64,000 nt of DNA from Kuafuiihalomonas sp964473255. GTDB taxonomy: Bacteria; Myxococcota; Kuafuiibacteriia; Kuafuiibacteriales; Kuafuiibacteriaceae. Each line of letters starts with the position of its first letter. The stretch's first letter is position 1. The notes under the pieces were generated by a model, which did no database searches, was not told the origin of the DNA, and was given only the letters and a program-made list of their open reading frames with translations. The translations under genes and the position numbers were made by a program. The stretch lies in NCBI GenBank assembly GCA_964473255.1, contig CAYYOT010000003.1:62001-126000 (forward strand), given 5' to 3'. Below are positions 43,253-50,958 of this stretch, piece by piece.

Positions 43253-43339
43253 GAATGCCGGACACCTAGCGACAGGAACGGTCAGGGCCAAGTCGAACCG
43301 CGGGTCTGGGTAGGTTTCGCACGCGAAGCGCTCCCGTTT

Positions 43340-44395
43340 TCAGCGCTCCGCTCTCGGAGCGTCGCCGCCAAAAGCGCGGGCGATCACATCTTCGGCCGGC
43401 TTGTTGAGGGGATTGAAACCGTGCGGGGGTTCCGACGCCGGGTCGTCGGGGTCCGTCGGAACGACCCAGATCATCACGCCGCGGACCCCGGGGGTCCCCA
43501 GCCACTGAGCGAGCACCGCGGCCCAGGATCGGGCCTGGCTGTCCAGGTCGACCAGCGGCTGGAGGTCTTCGGGCCACTCCCATGGCCGAACGTGCGACAG
43601 GGGCCCGCTCCGATAGCCGGCCTCGAGAACCAGGACGGGGCGGTCGGTCCGGAGCGACAGCGCCTGAAGTCTTCGGGCGACGGCTTCGGCTCCGCGGACT
43701 GGCTCCGGCTGCAGCGGGTAGTATCCGTTCACGCCGACGATGTCGACGAGGTCCCAAAACGGGACCGACTCGGCTTCGTCCCAGTTTGCGCTGTAGGTCA
43801 AGAGCCCGTCGTATTCGGCACGCACCCGTTCGACGAGACGCGCGAACCGGACCCGGGTCTCCGGGCGCGAGGAGAGTGCCTTCAGCTCGACGCCCACGGA
43901 CAGGGCCGTCGCGCCGCTGGCGGTGGCGATGTCGGCCGCCGTCAGCATGAAGGTCTCGTACGAGGTCCACCATTCGTCGGCGGCATCGTCGAGGGCGAGG
44001 TCTCCGCGCCAGGACCCGTCGTCGAAATAGATGTGGGGGACGACCACGGTGGCGATGCCCAGTTCGTTGGCGTCGAGGAGCTTTCGCCGGATCGGGTCGA
44101 GCTCGCCACGGGACGCGACGTCGACCGTTCGGTCCGACAGGTCGGCCATCCGTCCTTCCATCAAGACCGCAATCGTATTCACGCCCAATCGCGATAGACG
44201 CTCGAGCGTGCGTCGAGCCGTCGCGGTTCCGTATCCCCGACGCTCGTCACCGACGGGGCGGAGATTCGCTCCCTTGACGATTTCGGGGAGCGGAACCGGT
44301 TTCGGGGGCGGGGGTGAGCGGGTCGAGAACGGAGAGCAGGCCGCGGAGGCGAGCACCAGGGACAGGGATCGCCGTGTCCTCCATCCCTTCGTCAC
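43340..44395 (-). CDS. Predicted lipoprotein glycoside hydrolase, GH113-like TIM barrel
   Basis: With the GTG at 44395 the protein has 351 residues and a lipoprotein-like leader ('TRRSLSLVLASAACSPF', cysteine near 19). The body reads as a TIM barrel: 'KGANLRPVGDERRGYGT' near 40, 'LSRLGVNTIAVLMEGRMADL' near 66, 'ATVVVPHIYFDDGSWRGDL' near 113, 'ALSVGVELKALS' near 165 with a candidate acid/base glutamate, 'VDIVGVNGYYPL' near 220, 'VLVLEAGYRSGPL' near 260 with a candidate nucleophile, and 'GVMIWVVPTDPDDP' near 318. The two glutamate positions and the tryptophan fit GH113/clan-A glycosidases. The substrate is unknown. Confidence 0.82.
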   Translation of the reverse strand: MTKGWRTRRSLSLVLASAACSPFSTRSPPPPKPVPLPEIVKGANLRPVGDERRGYGTATARRTLERLSRLGVNTIAVLMEGRMADLSDRTVDVASRGELDPIRRKLLDANELGIATVVVPHIYFDDGSWRGDLALDDAADEWWTSYETFMLTAADIATASGATALSVGVELKALSSRPETRVRFARLVERVRAEYDGLLTYSANWDEAESVPFWDLVDIVGVNGYYPLQPEPVRGAEAVARRLQALSLRTDRPVLVLEAGYRSGPLSHVRPWEWPEDLQPLVDLDSQARSWAAVLAQWLGTPGVRGVMIWVVPTDPDDPASEPPHGFNPLNKPAEDVIARAFGGDAPRAER

Positions 44396-44441
44396 GACGC
44401 GGTACCCTAGCCAGCTCCGTGCGTGGCGCCAAGCCGAGCGG

Positions 44442-44882
44442 TCAGTTTCCGAGCACGACCTGCTTGGCACCCAGTTGCGTCAAGATGTCCTGCAGTCGGT
44501 GCAGCGGTGCGCCCTGAACGAGCAGGTCGGTGCCGTCGGTCCGAGCTCCGAGACCCAGACGCTCCTTGAGGTGGGTCGTGACCGCCGACTGCACTTCCAT
44601 GCCGAGGTCGAGGCCCCGGACGCGGGTCACGGTCTTTCCGCCGTGCCCCTTCCGCTCGCGCTGGAGCACCAGCTTCGAGCTTCGAGAGAGGTCGAGCATG
44701 TCGACCTCGGGTTTGTCATAGATCGTGGTCGCGGCCGACTCGGAAGCCTCAGCCGGCTCGGCAGCGGCGGTTTCGGGACCCGCCATCTGGTCGCGGAGCG
44801 TCTTGAGGCCCGCGAAGGCCGGGTTGAAGGGAACGTTGCGCGGATGAGACGTCGTAGGTCGATTCCGGGGCTTCTTTGCCAC
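44442..44882 (-). CDS. SUI1/YciH-family translation factor with N-terminal extension
   Basis: A 146-residue protein. Residues about 70-146 match the eIF1/SUI1 fold: 'LVLQRERKGHGGKTVTRVRGL' (residues K, G, G, K, V, T, G and L are the family landmarks), 'LGMEVQSAVTTHLKERLGLG', 'TDLLVQGAPLHRLQDILTQLGAK'. In bacteria YciH-type proteins are thought to modulate start-site selection fidelity. The first 70 residues are basic then acidic/Ala-rich and look disordered. It is more than 40 bases from either neighbour and lacks overlaps, so it may have its own promoter. Confidence 0.88.
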   Translation of the reverse strand: MAKKPRNRPTTSHPRNVPFNPAFAGLKTLRDQMAGPETAAAEPAEASESAATTIYDKPEVDMLDLSRSSKLVLQRERKGHGGKTVTRVRGLDLGMEVQSAVTTHLKERLGLGARTDGTDLLVQGAPLHRLQDILTQLGAKQVVLGN

Positions 44883-44930
44883 GGCGCGTCAGCTACCATA
44901 GGGTTCCCTCATCGAAAAGGCGTTAATGCC

Positions 44931-46274
44931 TTACTGCGCGAACCACTCGCGAACCCGGTCGATATAGCTTCTCGCTCCGTCCGGCTCCGTTTGAAAATGG
45001 GGCGGAAGCGGGACCAATCGAGCGCGGATCGAAGCGCGGTCCCACCCCGTCAGGGACGCGAGAGCGTCGACTTCCTTCTCCCGTCGAGTCTTGACCCCCG
45101 AGAAGTACTCGGCGGCGGCCGGGCACTCGGTCGGACGCTCGAACGGATTACGGAGTACGAACCGCACTTGGTAGTTTTTGGCATCGCGCGTCGCTTTGAG
45201 CACCAGGTCTTCCGGAAAACTCTGCTGGTCATACCGTGCGTGCAGACGCGTGACGTAGGCGTTGGTCCCACGGGACGGCCCCCCGGGTTCCGGGGGATTC
45301 CACCAGACGCCGAGGGTTTCGAGTTCCTCCGTCGATAAGGGATCCGCGGCACACGGATCGCACCAGGACATGTTCCATCCATACTCGGTGAAAACGGCGC
45401 GACCACCCGCTCGCTCGACCTGCTGGTCGAAAACGGCCCGGTAGACGTCCGCGAACTCGCTCTTCACGAAGGTGGGGATCTCGGCGTTCGTCGGCATCTT
45501 GATGTTGCGGTAGTTTGCCGTCTCGACGCGGAAGTCTTGGGTGATCACGTAGGCGATCAGGTCCTGCGGACCGTCCGCGTTCAGCATCCCCAGCCGCACG
45601 GGAAGCATGAATCGTCGGTCGGGAAAGGCGAACTGAAGCGGACGGAGTTTGCTTTGTCTTCCTCTCAGGGACTCGAGGTTCACCTTGGCCACGAAGAACT
45701 TCATGCCGGAGCGCACGTACGGCCGCAGCGCCGATGATGTTCCGGTCGGAATTCGGTAATCGTTTTTCCGAAGCCATGACTCCAAGCTGTCCGATTGGCT
45801 CGCTGATAGTATGACGATGTCGTACTCCCCAACCGTGTAGCTTGCTTCGACCAATACCTTGCCGTCGTCGGTGTCGGCCGCGGCCTCCGCCGGAGGCGCG
45901 GCCGACATCATCAGCATTCGGTCGAATCGGCGCGGCGGCGGCGCGTGGCACGGATCGGGGTCGTGGTACTCGGCCAGCCGCGGTGCCGTGTACGCATCGA
46001 GGTGGTCGCTCGCCGCCATGTCGACCACGCGCACCACGTCCTCGCGAAGGACGACGGGGACGGGCACGACGAGGGCGAAGTTCTCCGGCGGCCCGCGATA
46101 GTCGTTGACCATCGTGAGCACGGTCTTGCCGTCATCGTGCACGATCACGACCTGAGAAGCGGAGTTGAAGAGCTGGGCATCGGCTCGTCCCACGAAGAAT
46201 CCGCAGAAGGCCTCCGCCGCAATCGGGTTGGCCGTGACGAGGACGGCGCTGACCAGAAAAGATTGAGTATTCAT
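44931..46274 (-). CDS. DUF2330-family secreted protein
   Basis: A 447-residue protein with a signal peptide ('MNTQSFLVSAVLVTANPIAAEA'). The mature N-terminus 'FCGFFVGRADAQLFNSASQVV' and 'TVLTMVNDYRGPPENFALVVPVP' match the DUF2330 family (cysteine-start F-C-G-F-F-V, 'Y-x-G-x-x-x-x-F-A-x-V-x-P-V-P'). Further on are 'VGEYDIVILSASQSDSLESWL' near 150 and 'GMKFFVAKVNL' near 195. The molecular role of DUF2330 is not established. The start overlaps the stop of an RnfD-like membrane protein (ATGA), a pairing that suggests the two proteins work together across the membrane. Confidence 0.88.
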   Translation of the reverse strand: MNTQSFLVSAVLVTANPIAAEAFCGFFVGRADAQLFNSASQVVIVHDDGKTVLTMVNDYRGPPENFALVVPVPVVLREDVVRVVDMAASDHLDAYTAPRLAEYHDPDPCHAPPPRRFDRMLMMSAAPPAEAAADTDDGKVLVEASYTVGEYDIVILSASQSDSLESWLRKNDYRIPTGTSSALRPYVRSGMKFFVAKVNLESLRGRQSKLRPLQFAFPDRRFMLPVRLGMLNADGPQDLIAYVITQDFRVETANYRNIKMPTNAEIPTFVKSEFADVYRAVFDQQVERAGGRAVFTEYGWNMSWCDPCAADPLSTEELETLGVWWNPPEPGGPSRGTNAYVTRLHARYDQQSFPEDLVLKATRDAKNYQVRFVLRNPFERPTECPAAAEYFSGVKTRREKEVDALASLTGWDRASIRARLVPLPPHFQTEPDGARSYIDRVREWFAQ

Positions 46275-47101
46275 CGTCGATCCTTGTTGGGCACGACCGA
46301 GGCGTCGAGCCGGCTGTCGAGCATCGGTACCAGCGGAGCGCACACCAGGAGCGCCCATAGAAACGAGTCTCGGAGATAGAGAGTTTGCTGCAAGGTGATG
46401 GCGAGCAGCGCGACCAGCAGACCGTGGGTGAGCCGATGGGCACGGAGCCGAGGCGTGGTCTTGGGGTCGGTGATCATGTAGAGCGCAAAGAGCCAGAGGG
46501 TTCCGCTCCTGAGTCCGTGTGCGAGGATGGGCCATGGGTAGCCGAAGACGATGATCCTCAGCGTCGAGAAGGCCAGCCACCCGCCGATGAAGGCCAACGC
46601 GGTGTCCCAGCGAGCCGCTCGACTCAGCACGACGAAGGCGCCGGACGCGATCACGAAGACGATGACGACGTCGTGGCCCCACTGACCGGACGCGATCCAG
46701 CCGGGGAGGAGGAGACTGCCGGCCAAGATGGCGCCATTGGTGGGATTGATGAAGTGTCGCCCTCGTACGCGGACCCAGTGCTTCGACAAAACGGCGATCC
46801 CCGCGACCACCGCGTAGGTCCACGGTTCGGTCGACCGGAAGAGCAGCAAGGTCGAGACGGCCGATATGACCGCGCTCGGATGTCGCGGGGTCCAGAGTCG
46901 ACGCCCGGCGAGGGACGCGGCGAGCCACGCTCCGGCCGGAGCGGCGAAGATGCTGAACGGGTGGAGGATGAAACCTCGGGTGACGGCGCCGAAGACGAAC
47001 AGCGCAGAGAGGATCACGATCTGCGCGGTTCGGGGGTCTCCGGGCGCCCGGACTTGCCGGGCCGCGCGCTGGACTTGAGCCTCGGCGGCGAGAGCCGTCA
47101 T
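46271..47101 (-). CDS. RnfD/NqrB-like integral membrane protein
   Basis: A 276-residue membrane protein with about eight to nine hydrophobic segments. It carries RnfD/NqrB-type landmarks: 'DPRTAQIVILSALFVFG' near 22, 'SKHWVRVRGRHFINPTNGAIL' near 107, 'RWDTALAFIGGWLAF' near 163 and 'LFALYMITDPKTTPRLRAHR' near 208. RnfD and NqrB bind flavin covalently in ion-pumping electron-transfer complexes. Here none of the other rnf/nqr subunits are present, so this is a stand-alone paralogue whose partner appears to be the overlapping DUF2330 gene. Flavin attachment is not demonstrated by the sequence. Confidence 0.83.
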   Translation of the reverse strand: MTALAAEAQVQRAARQVRAPGDPRTAQIVILSALFVFGAVTRGFILHPFSIFAAPAGAWLAASLAGRRLWTPRHPSAVISAVSTLLLFRSTEPWTYAVVAGIAVLSKHWVRVRGRHFINPTNGAILAGSLLLPGWIASGQWGHDVVIVFVIASGAFVVLSRAARWDTALAFIGGWLAFSTLRIIVFGYPWPILAHGLRSGTLWLFALYMITDPKTTPRLRAHRLTHGLLVALLAITLQQTLYLRDSFLWALLVCAPLVPMLDSRLDASVVPNKDRR

Positions 47102-47167
47102 GTTCGCTATGGACGGTCGACGGCGCCAGAAGGTCTGCGCCGCGACGAAAAGTCGCGGTGGCTTCGC

Positions 47168-48088
47168 CTACGCCTGCCAGGCGGTCAGCGTGGCCCGCAC
47201 GCATGCGGTCAGCCCGGGCAGGTCATAGCCTCCTTCGAGCATGCCCGCGATGCGGCCCTGGCAGACCTCGTCGGCCAGGTTCTTCCAGCGTCCGGCCAGC
47301 GCTTCGAAACCTGCAGCGGTCAATCGAAGGCCCCCGAGTGGGTCGTCGATGAAGCCATCGTAGCCGGCCGAGATCAGTATGACGTCCGGATCGAATCGTC
47401 GAACTCGGGGCTCCAATGTGTCTCGGCTCACCGCGATGAGCGCAGCGTCGTCGGTGCCGGCGGGAAGCGGAACGTTGACCGTGGTCCCGTGACCTTCTCC
47501 GGCTCCGACGTCGGTCGCTGCTCCGGTGCCCGGGTACAGGGGCGATTGGTGGGTCGACAGGTAAAGCACCGATGGGTCCTCCCAGAAGATCGCCTCGGTG
47601 CCGTTGCCGTGATGAACGTCCCAGTCATAGATGGCGACACGCTCCGCCAAGCCGGCCGCCTGCAGAGCGCGGGCGGCGATCGCGATCGAGTTCAGCAAAC
47701 AAAAGCCCATCGACCGGTCGGGCGTCGCGTGATGACCGGGTGGGCGAACGAGCGCCAAGCCGGGCGGAACTTCGCGCTTGGCGACCGCCAGCGCCATCTC
47801 GATGGTCGCCCCGGCGGCGACGCGAGCCGCCGAAACGCTGTCCGGACTGGTGGCCGTGTCGGGGTCGATGTGCACGCTGCGGCCGCGGGCGCGCTCCAGC
47901 GCGGCGAGATGACGGTCCGTGTGCACTCGTAGGACCTCCTCGTCGTTTGCTTCGCGGGCCGAGATCCTGACCACGTCCAGACCCTCGGCGCCGGCGACGG
48001 CCGCAGCTTGCCGACCGGGTCGCTCCGGATGGCCGGGGCCGGGGTCGTGCAGGGTGAAGATCGTCTCGTGGGCGATGGAAACCGTCAC
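47168..48088 (-). CDS. Histone-deacetylase-family hydrolase (class II-like)
   Basis: A 306-residue enzyme using the GTG at 48088, which gives 'VTVSIAHETIFTLHDPGPGHPERP', the normal family start (H-x-x-G-x-x-H-P-E). Active-site segments are 'LVRPPGHHATPDRSMGFCLLN' near 117 with the catalytic His pair, 'YDWDVHHGNGTEAIFW' near 155 with zinc-binding Asp/His, 'ISAGYDGFIDDPLGGL' near 235 with the second zinc Asp, and 'MLEGGYDL' near 285. Bacterial members deacetylate acetyl-lysine proteins, acetylpolyamines or acetylated metabolites; the substrate here is unknown. All zinc ligands and the tyrosine region appear intact. Confidence 0.93.
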   Translation of the reverse strand: MTVSIAHETIFTLHDPGPGHPERPGRQAAAVAGAEGLDVVRISAREANDEEVLRVHTDRHLAALERARGRSVHIDPDTATSPDSVSAARVAAGATIEMALAVAKREVPPGLALVRPPGHHATPDRSMGFCLLNSIAIAARALQAAGLAERVAIYDWDVHHGNGTEAIFWEDPSVLYLSTHQSPLYPGTGAATDVGAGEGHGTTVNVPLPAGTDDAALIAVSRDTLEPRVRRFDPDVILISAGYDGFIDDPLGGLRLTAAGFEALAGRWKNLADEVCQGRIAGMLEGGYDLPGLTACVRATLTAWQA

Positions 48089-48142
48089 CGGGCGACTGTA
48101 CGTCGTTGGACGTGGTCTCGAAAACTGTGGCAGGGCAGACCC

Positions 48143-48703
48143 ATGCTGCATCGAACCGGGCTGGTGCTTGTGGCGGCGCTGGCTCAGTTCAGCTGCGCCG
48201 TCACCACGGCCTACGAGTCGGGCCGGGTCGAGCGCCTGGCCACCCTGGAGCAGCGATCCTCGGGCTACGTCGTGGTTCGGTGCGGACGCGCGGTTCCCGT
48301 GGGCGGGCGCTTTCGCCTCAGTCGCGTACCCGATGCCTTTCCGCCGGCTTCCAGCGCGCAGCCGTACGCCGCCGAGGCGGTCCGCCGAGCCAAAGCCGGC
48401 GCCGGACTCGCTTGGCTCAGCATGGGACTTGCGGTTTCGGGGGGCGTCCTGGGCGGTATCGGCATTTCGACTGCAAGTGACCAAGACGATGTGCCGGCAA
48501 CCTTCTGGGCGGGAGTCGGCTTCGTCACCGCGGCCTTGGTCGTCGCCGGTTTCAGTGGCTTTCAGACCGGGATGTCAGAGGCCCGTCTGGTCGACGCCCT
48601 GAATGCCTATAACGACGAGGTCGCCGATCTCGACCCGGCCGATGCGTGTGTCGAGTCATTCCCGGAAGCGTTGGACGATGGGGAAGATGCGCCCGGTCCA
48701 TGA
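48143..48703 (+). CDS. Small membrane protein or lipoprotein, unknown function
   Basis: A 186-residue protein starting at ATG 48143. The leader 'MLHRTGLVLVAALAQFSCAVTT' may be a lipoprotein signal (cysteine near 18), though the residue before the cysteine region is not an ideal lipobox. A hydrophilic domain follows ('SGYVVVRCGRAVPVGGRFRL'), then two hydrophobic helices near 96-115 and 125-145 ('LAWLSMGLAVSGGVLGGIGI', 'FWAGVGFVTAALVVAGFSGF') and an acidic tail. I do not recognise the family. Its last 48 bases overlap the 3' end of nadE on the opposite strand. Confidence 0.72.
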   Translation: MLHRTGLVLVAALAQFSCAVTTAYESGRVERLATLEQRSSGYVVVRCGRAVPVGGRFRLSRVPDAFPPASSAQPYAAEAVRRAKAGAGLAWLSMGLAVSGGVLGGIGISTASDQDDVPATFWAGVGFVTAALVVAGFSGFQTGMSEARLVDALNAYNDEVADLDPADACVESFPEALDDGEDAPGP

Positions 48704-50338
48704 CTTGCGGCTGACGCGCAGCGTGGGGGGCAGCTGCTTGCGCTTGAACTCGGCCCGAAAGATCGCCTGGTTCACGCTGCGAACGAGACTTTCGGAAACG
48801 CCGACTCGCTCGGCGACCTCGGCGATGGTAGCCCGATGCTCGATCAGAAGTCGCAGCATCTCGTCGAGCTGATCGTAGGGGGGCAGACTGTCTTCGTCTT
48901 TCTGGTTTGGCTTCAGCTCCGCGGATGGCGCCTTGTCGATGATGGCTCGGGGAATGATCTCCCCATCCCGATTCGCCTCCTCCGCGAGCTCGTACACCTG
49001 GTGCTTGTAGAGGTCGCCCAAGACCGATAGCGCCCCGATCGCGTCACCGTACAAGGTGGCGTAGCCCATGGCGGCCTCGCTCTTGTTACCGGTGTTGAGC
49101 ACGATCGCCTTACGCTTGTTGGCGATCGCCATCAGCATCGTCCCCCGAATACGGCTTTGCAGATTCTCCTCCGTGACGTCGGGTTCGAGGCCGGCGAAGA
49201 CCGGGGACAGAGCCTCCAAGAAAGAGGCGAACATGCCTTCGATGGGAAGGGTCCAGAACTCGATACCGAGCCTATGGGCGAGCTCTCGGGCATCGACGAC
49301 CGAGCCTTCGCTCGAATAGCGGCTGGGGAGCGCCACTCCGGTCACCCGTTCGGGGCCGAGGGCCCGAACGGCCAGGTGAGCAGTGACGGCCGAGTCGATC
49401 CCGCCGGACAAGCCCACCACTGCGCGTTCTATCTGCGTCTTGCCTAAGTAGTCCCGGATCCCGACCTCCAGCGCGGCCTGGATCTCGCCCGGGCCGGGCC
49501 GGTCCGGAGGCGGGGTCGGGCGGGCCTCGGTGTCGACGATCTCTATGGCTTCAGCCCAGCCGGGGCCGGTGGCCAGATGGCCGTCCGGCGAAAAGGCACA
49601 GCTATGTCCATCGAAGAGGAGTCCGTCGTTTCCCCCCACGAGATTGCAGTACGCCATCAGCACCTGGTGCCTGCGGGCGAGGTGCTGAAGGATGCGCCGT
49701 CGGACCTGTTCTTTGCCTGAGGCCCACGGGGATGCGGAGAGGTTGACGATGACGTCCGGGTTGTCCGAACGCATGACTTCGAGTACCGGGTCGCGCGAGT
49801 AGAGACGGTACGAACCGGGGGCTTTGTCGCGCCACAAGTCGTGGTTCTGCCACAAGTCTTTGTCGTTCCAGATGTCTTCGCAGATCGTGACCGCGACCCG
49901 TCTTCCATCAACGTCGAACGCGACCGAGTGATCGTCGCGTCGGGGCTCGAAGTACCGGGCTTCGTCGAAGACGTCGTAGGTCGGGATGAGCGTCTTCACC
50001 ACTTGGAGGATGCGGCGTCCTCGCTCGGCGACGACGGCGATGTTCTGCAGCGCTCGACCCTTGAGCGGGGGGGTCGGACGCCGACGGACGTTACCGAAGA
50101 CGGCGGTCAAGCCCTCGGGAAGCTGCTCGACGATGGCCGCCTCCGAACGGGCGGCTTCCTCGACGAAGGTGGGCCGCTCCAGCAGGTCGAGGGGCGGGTA
50201 GCCGGGAACCGCAAGCTCGGGAAACACGGCAAGCCGGGCGCCTCGCGCCCGGGCGTCGGCGGCGAAGTCCAGGATGCGACGGCGGTTCCCCTCGAAGTCC
50301 GCCACCGTCGTGTTGATCTGACACAATGCGAGCTTCAC
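48656..50338 (-). CDS. nadE: Glutamine-dependent NAD+ synthetase
   Basis: A 560-residue two-domain enzyme with the GTG at 50338 chosen because it starts directly at 'KLALCQINTTVADFEGN'; a GTG at 50359 would add seven residues. The N-terminal glutaminase (nitrilase fold, about 1-265) has the catalytic triad Glu41, Lys115 and Cys153 ('FPELAVPGYPP', 'VVKTLIP', 'TICEDIWND'). The C-terminal synthetase has the pyrophosphate loop 'GLSGGIDSAV' near 310 and 'NTGNKSEAAMGYATLYGD' near 420. It converts deamido-NAD to NAD. Start regions of nadE and tatB are divergent and close. Confidence 0.95.
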   Translation of the reverse strand: MKLALCQINTTVADFEGNRRRILDFAADARARGARLAVFPELAVPGYPPLDLLERPTFVEEAARSEAAIVEQLPEGLTAVFGNVRRRPTPPLKGRALQNIAVVAERGRRILQVVKTLIPTYDVFDEARYFEPRRDDHSVAFDVDGRRVAVTICEDIWNDKDLWQNHDLWRDKAPGSYRLYSRDPVLEVMRSDNPDVIVNLSASPWASGKEQVRRRILQHLARRHQVLMAYCNLVGGNDGLLFDGHSCAFSPDGHLATGPGWAEAIEIVDTEARPTPPPDRPGPGEIQAALEVGIRDYLGKTQIERAVVGLSGGIDSAVTAHLAVRALGPERVTGVALPSRYSSEGSVVDARELAHRLGIEFWTLPIEGMFASFLEALSPVFAGLEPDVTEENLQSRIRGTMLMAIANKRKAIVLNTGNKSEAAMGYATLYGDAIGALSVLGDLYKHQVYELAEEANRDGEIIPRAIIDKAPSAELKPNQKDEDSLPPYDQLDEMLRLLIEHRATIAEVAERVGVSESLVRSVNQAIFRAEFKRKQLPPTLRVSRKSWTGRIFPIVQRFRE

Positions 50339-50451
50339 GGGGCCACCGACGGAAACCACGGGCTGACCCTTGGCGACAAGGTGAACCCGCGCGGTTCACT
50401 CAAGCGCGACTTGGTCTCGACATTCGGGGCGACGCGGCCGATGCTTTACCC

Positions 50452-50931
50452 GTGTTCGGCCTCGGCTTTTGGGAGATCGCGATGCTCTTCGCGGTGGCGT
50501 TGCTCGTCTTGGGGCCCACCAAGCTCCCGGAGCTCGCGAAGAGCCTCGGCAAGGGGCTCCGAGAGTTTCGCAAAGCAACGGAGGAGTTCAAGTCCACCGT
50601 CGACGACGAGCTTCACCGTCCCGAACCGGCGGCCCCTCGGATCGAGCAGCCTCGGGAGGCGGTTCCGATGCCCGAACCGCCGCAGGAGCCGACGCAAGAA
50701 TCCGGCCCCAGTTCCGAGTCGAAGGCCGAGTCCGAGCCACTCGAAGAGCCGGCGGTCGGTGCCTCCGCCGAGACGGTCGAAGAGCCTCCTCGCGAGCCGG
50801 TCGCCAGCGCGCCCTCGCAGCCGGTCATCGAACGGAAGTCCGGGCCCGAGGCGCCTCCGGCCGCCCCGAAACCGGTCGAGAGTCCGCCGGCCGTGGGCGA
50901 GGCGGAGTCGACCGAGTCCAAGGCCTCCTGA
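50452..50931 (+). CDS. tatB: Twin-arginine translocase subunit TatB
   Basis: With the GTG at 50452 the protein has 159 residues and begins 'VFGLGFWEIAMLFAVALLVLG', placing a glutamate at residue 8 as in known TatB. 'PTKLPELAKSLGKGLREFRK', the amphipathic helix after the membrane helix, follows. A long Pro/Glu/Ala-rich tail (about 60-159) looks disordered and is longer than in many TatB proteins. TatB with TatC receives twin-arginine signal peptides of folded exported proteins. It lies 27 bases ahead of tatC. Longer upstream readings add only low-complexity basic sequence. Confidence 0.92.
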   Translation: MFGLGFWEIAMLFAVALLVLGPTKLPELAKSLGKGLREFRKATEEFKSTVDDELHRPEPAAPRIEQPREAVPMPEPPQEPTQESGPSSESKAESEPLEEPAVGASAETVEEPPREPVASAPSQPVIERKSGPEAPPAAPKPVESPPAVGEAESTESKAS

Positions 50932-50958
50932 ATCCGGCTCGGACCGGGTCACTCGGCC

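Noticed and set aside
43344..43361. CGCTCCG-CTCT-CGGAGCG hairpin as a terminator
   Set aside because: It lies within the final codons of the GH113-like gene and is not followed by a T-run on the coding strand.
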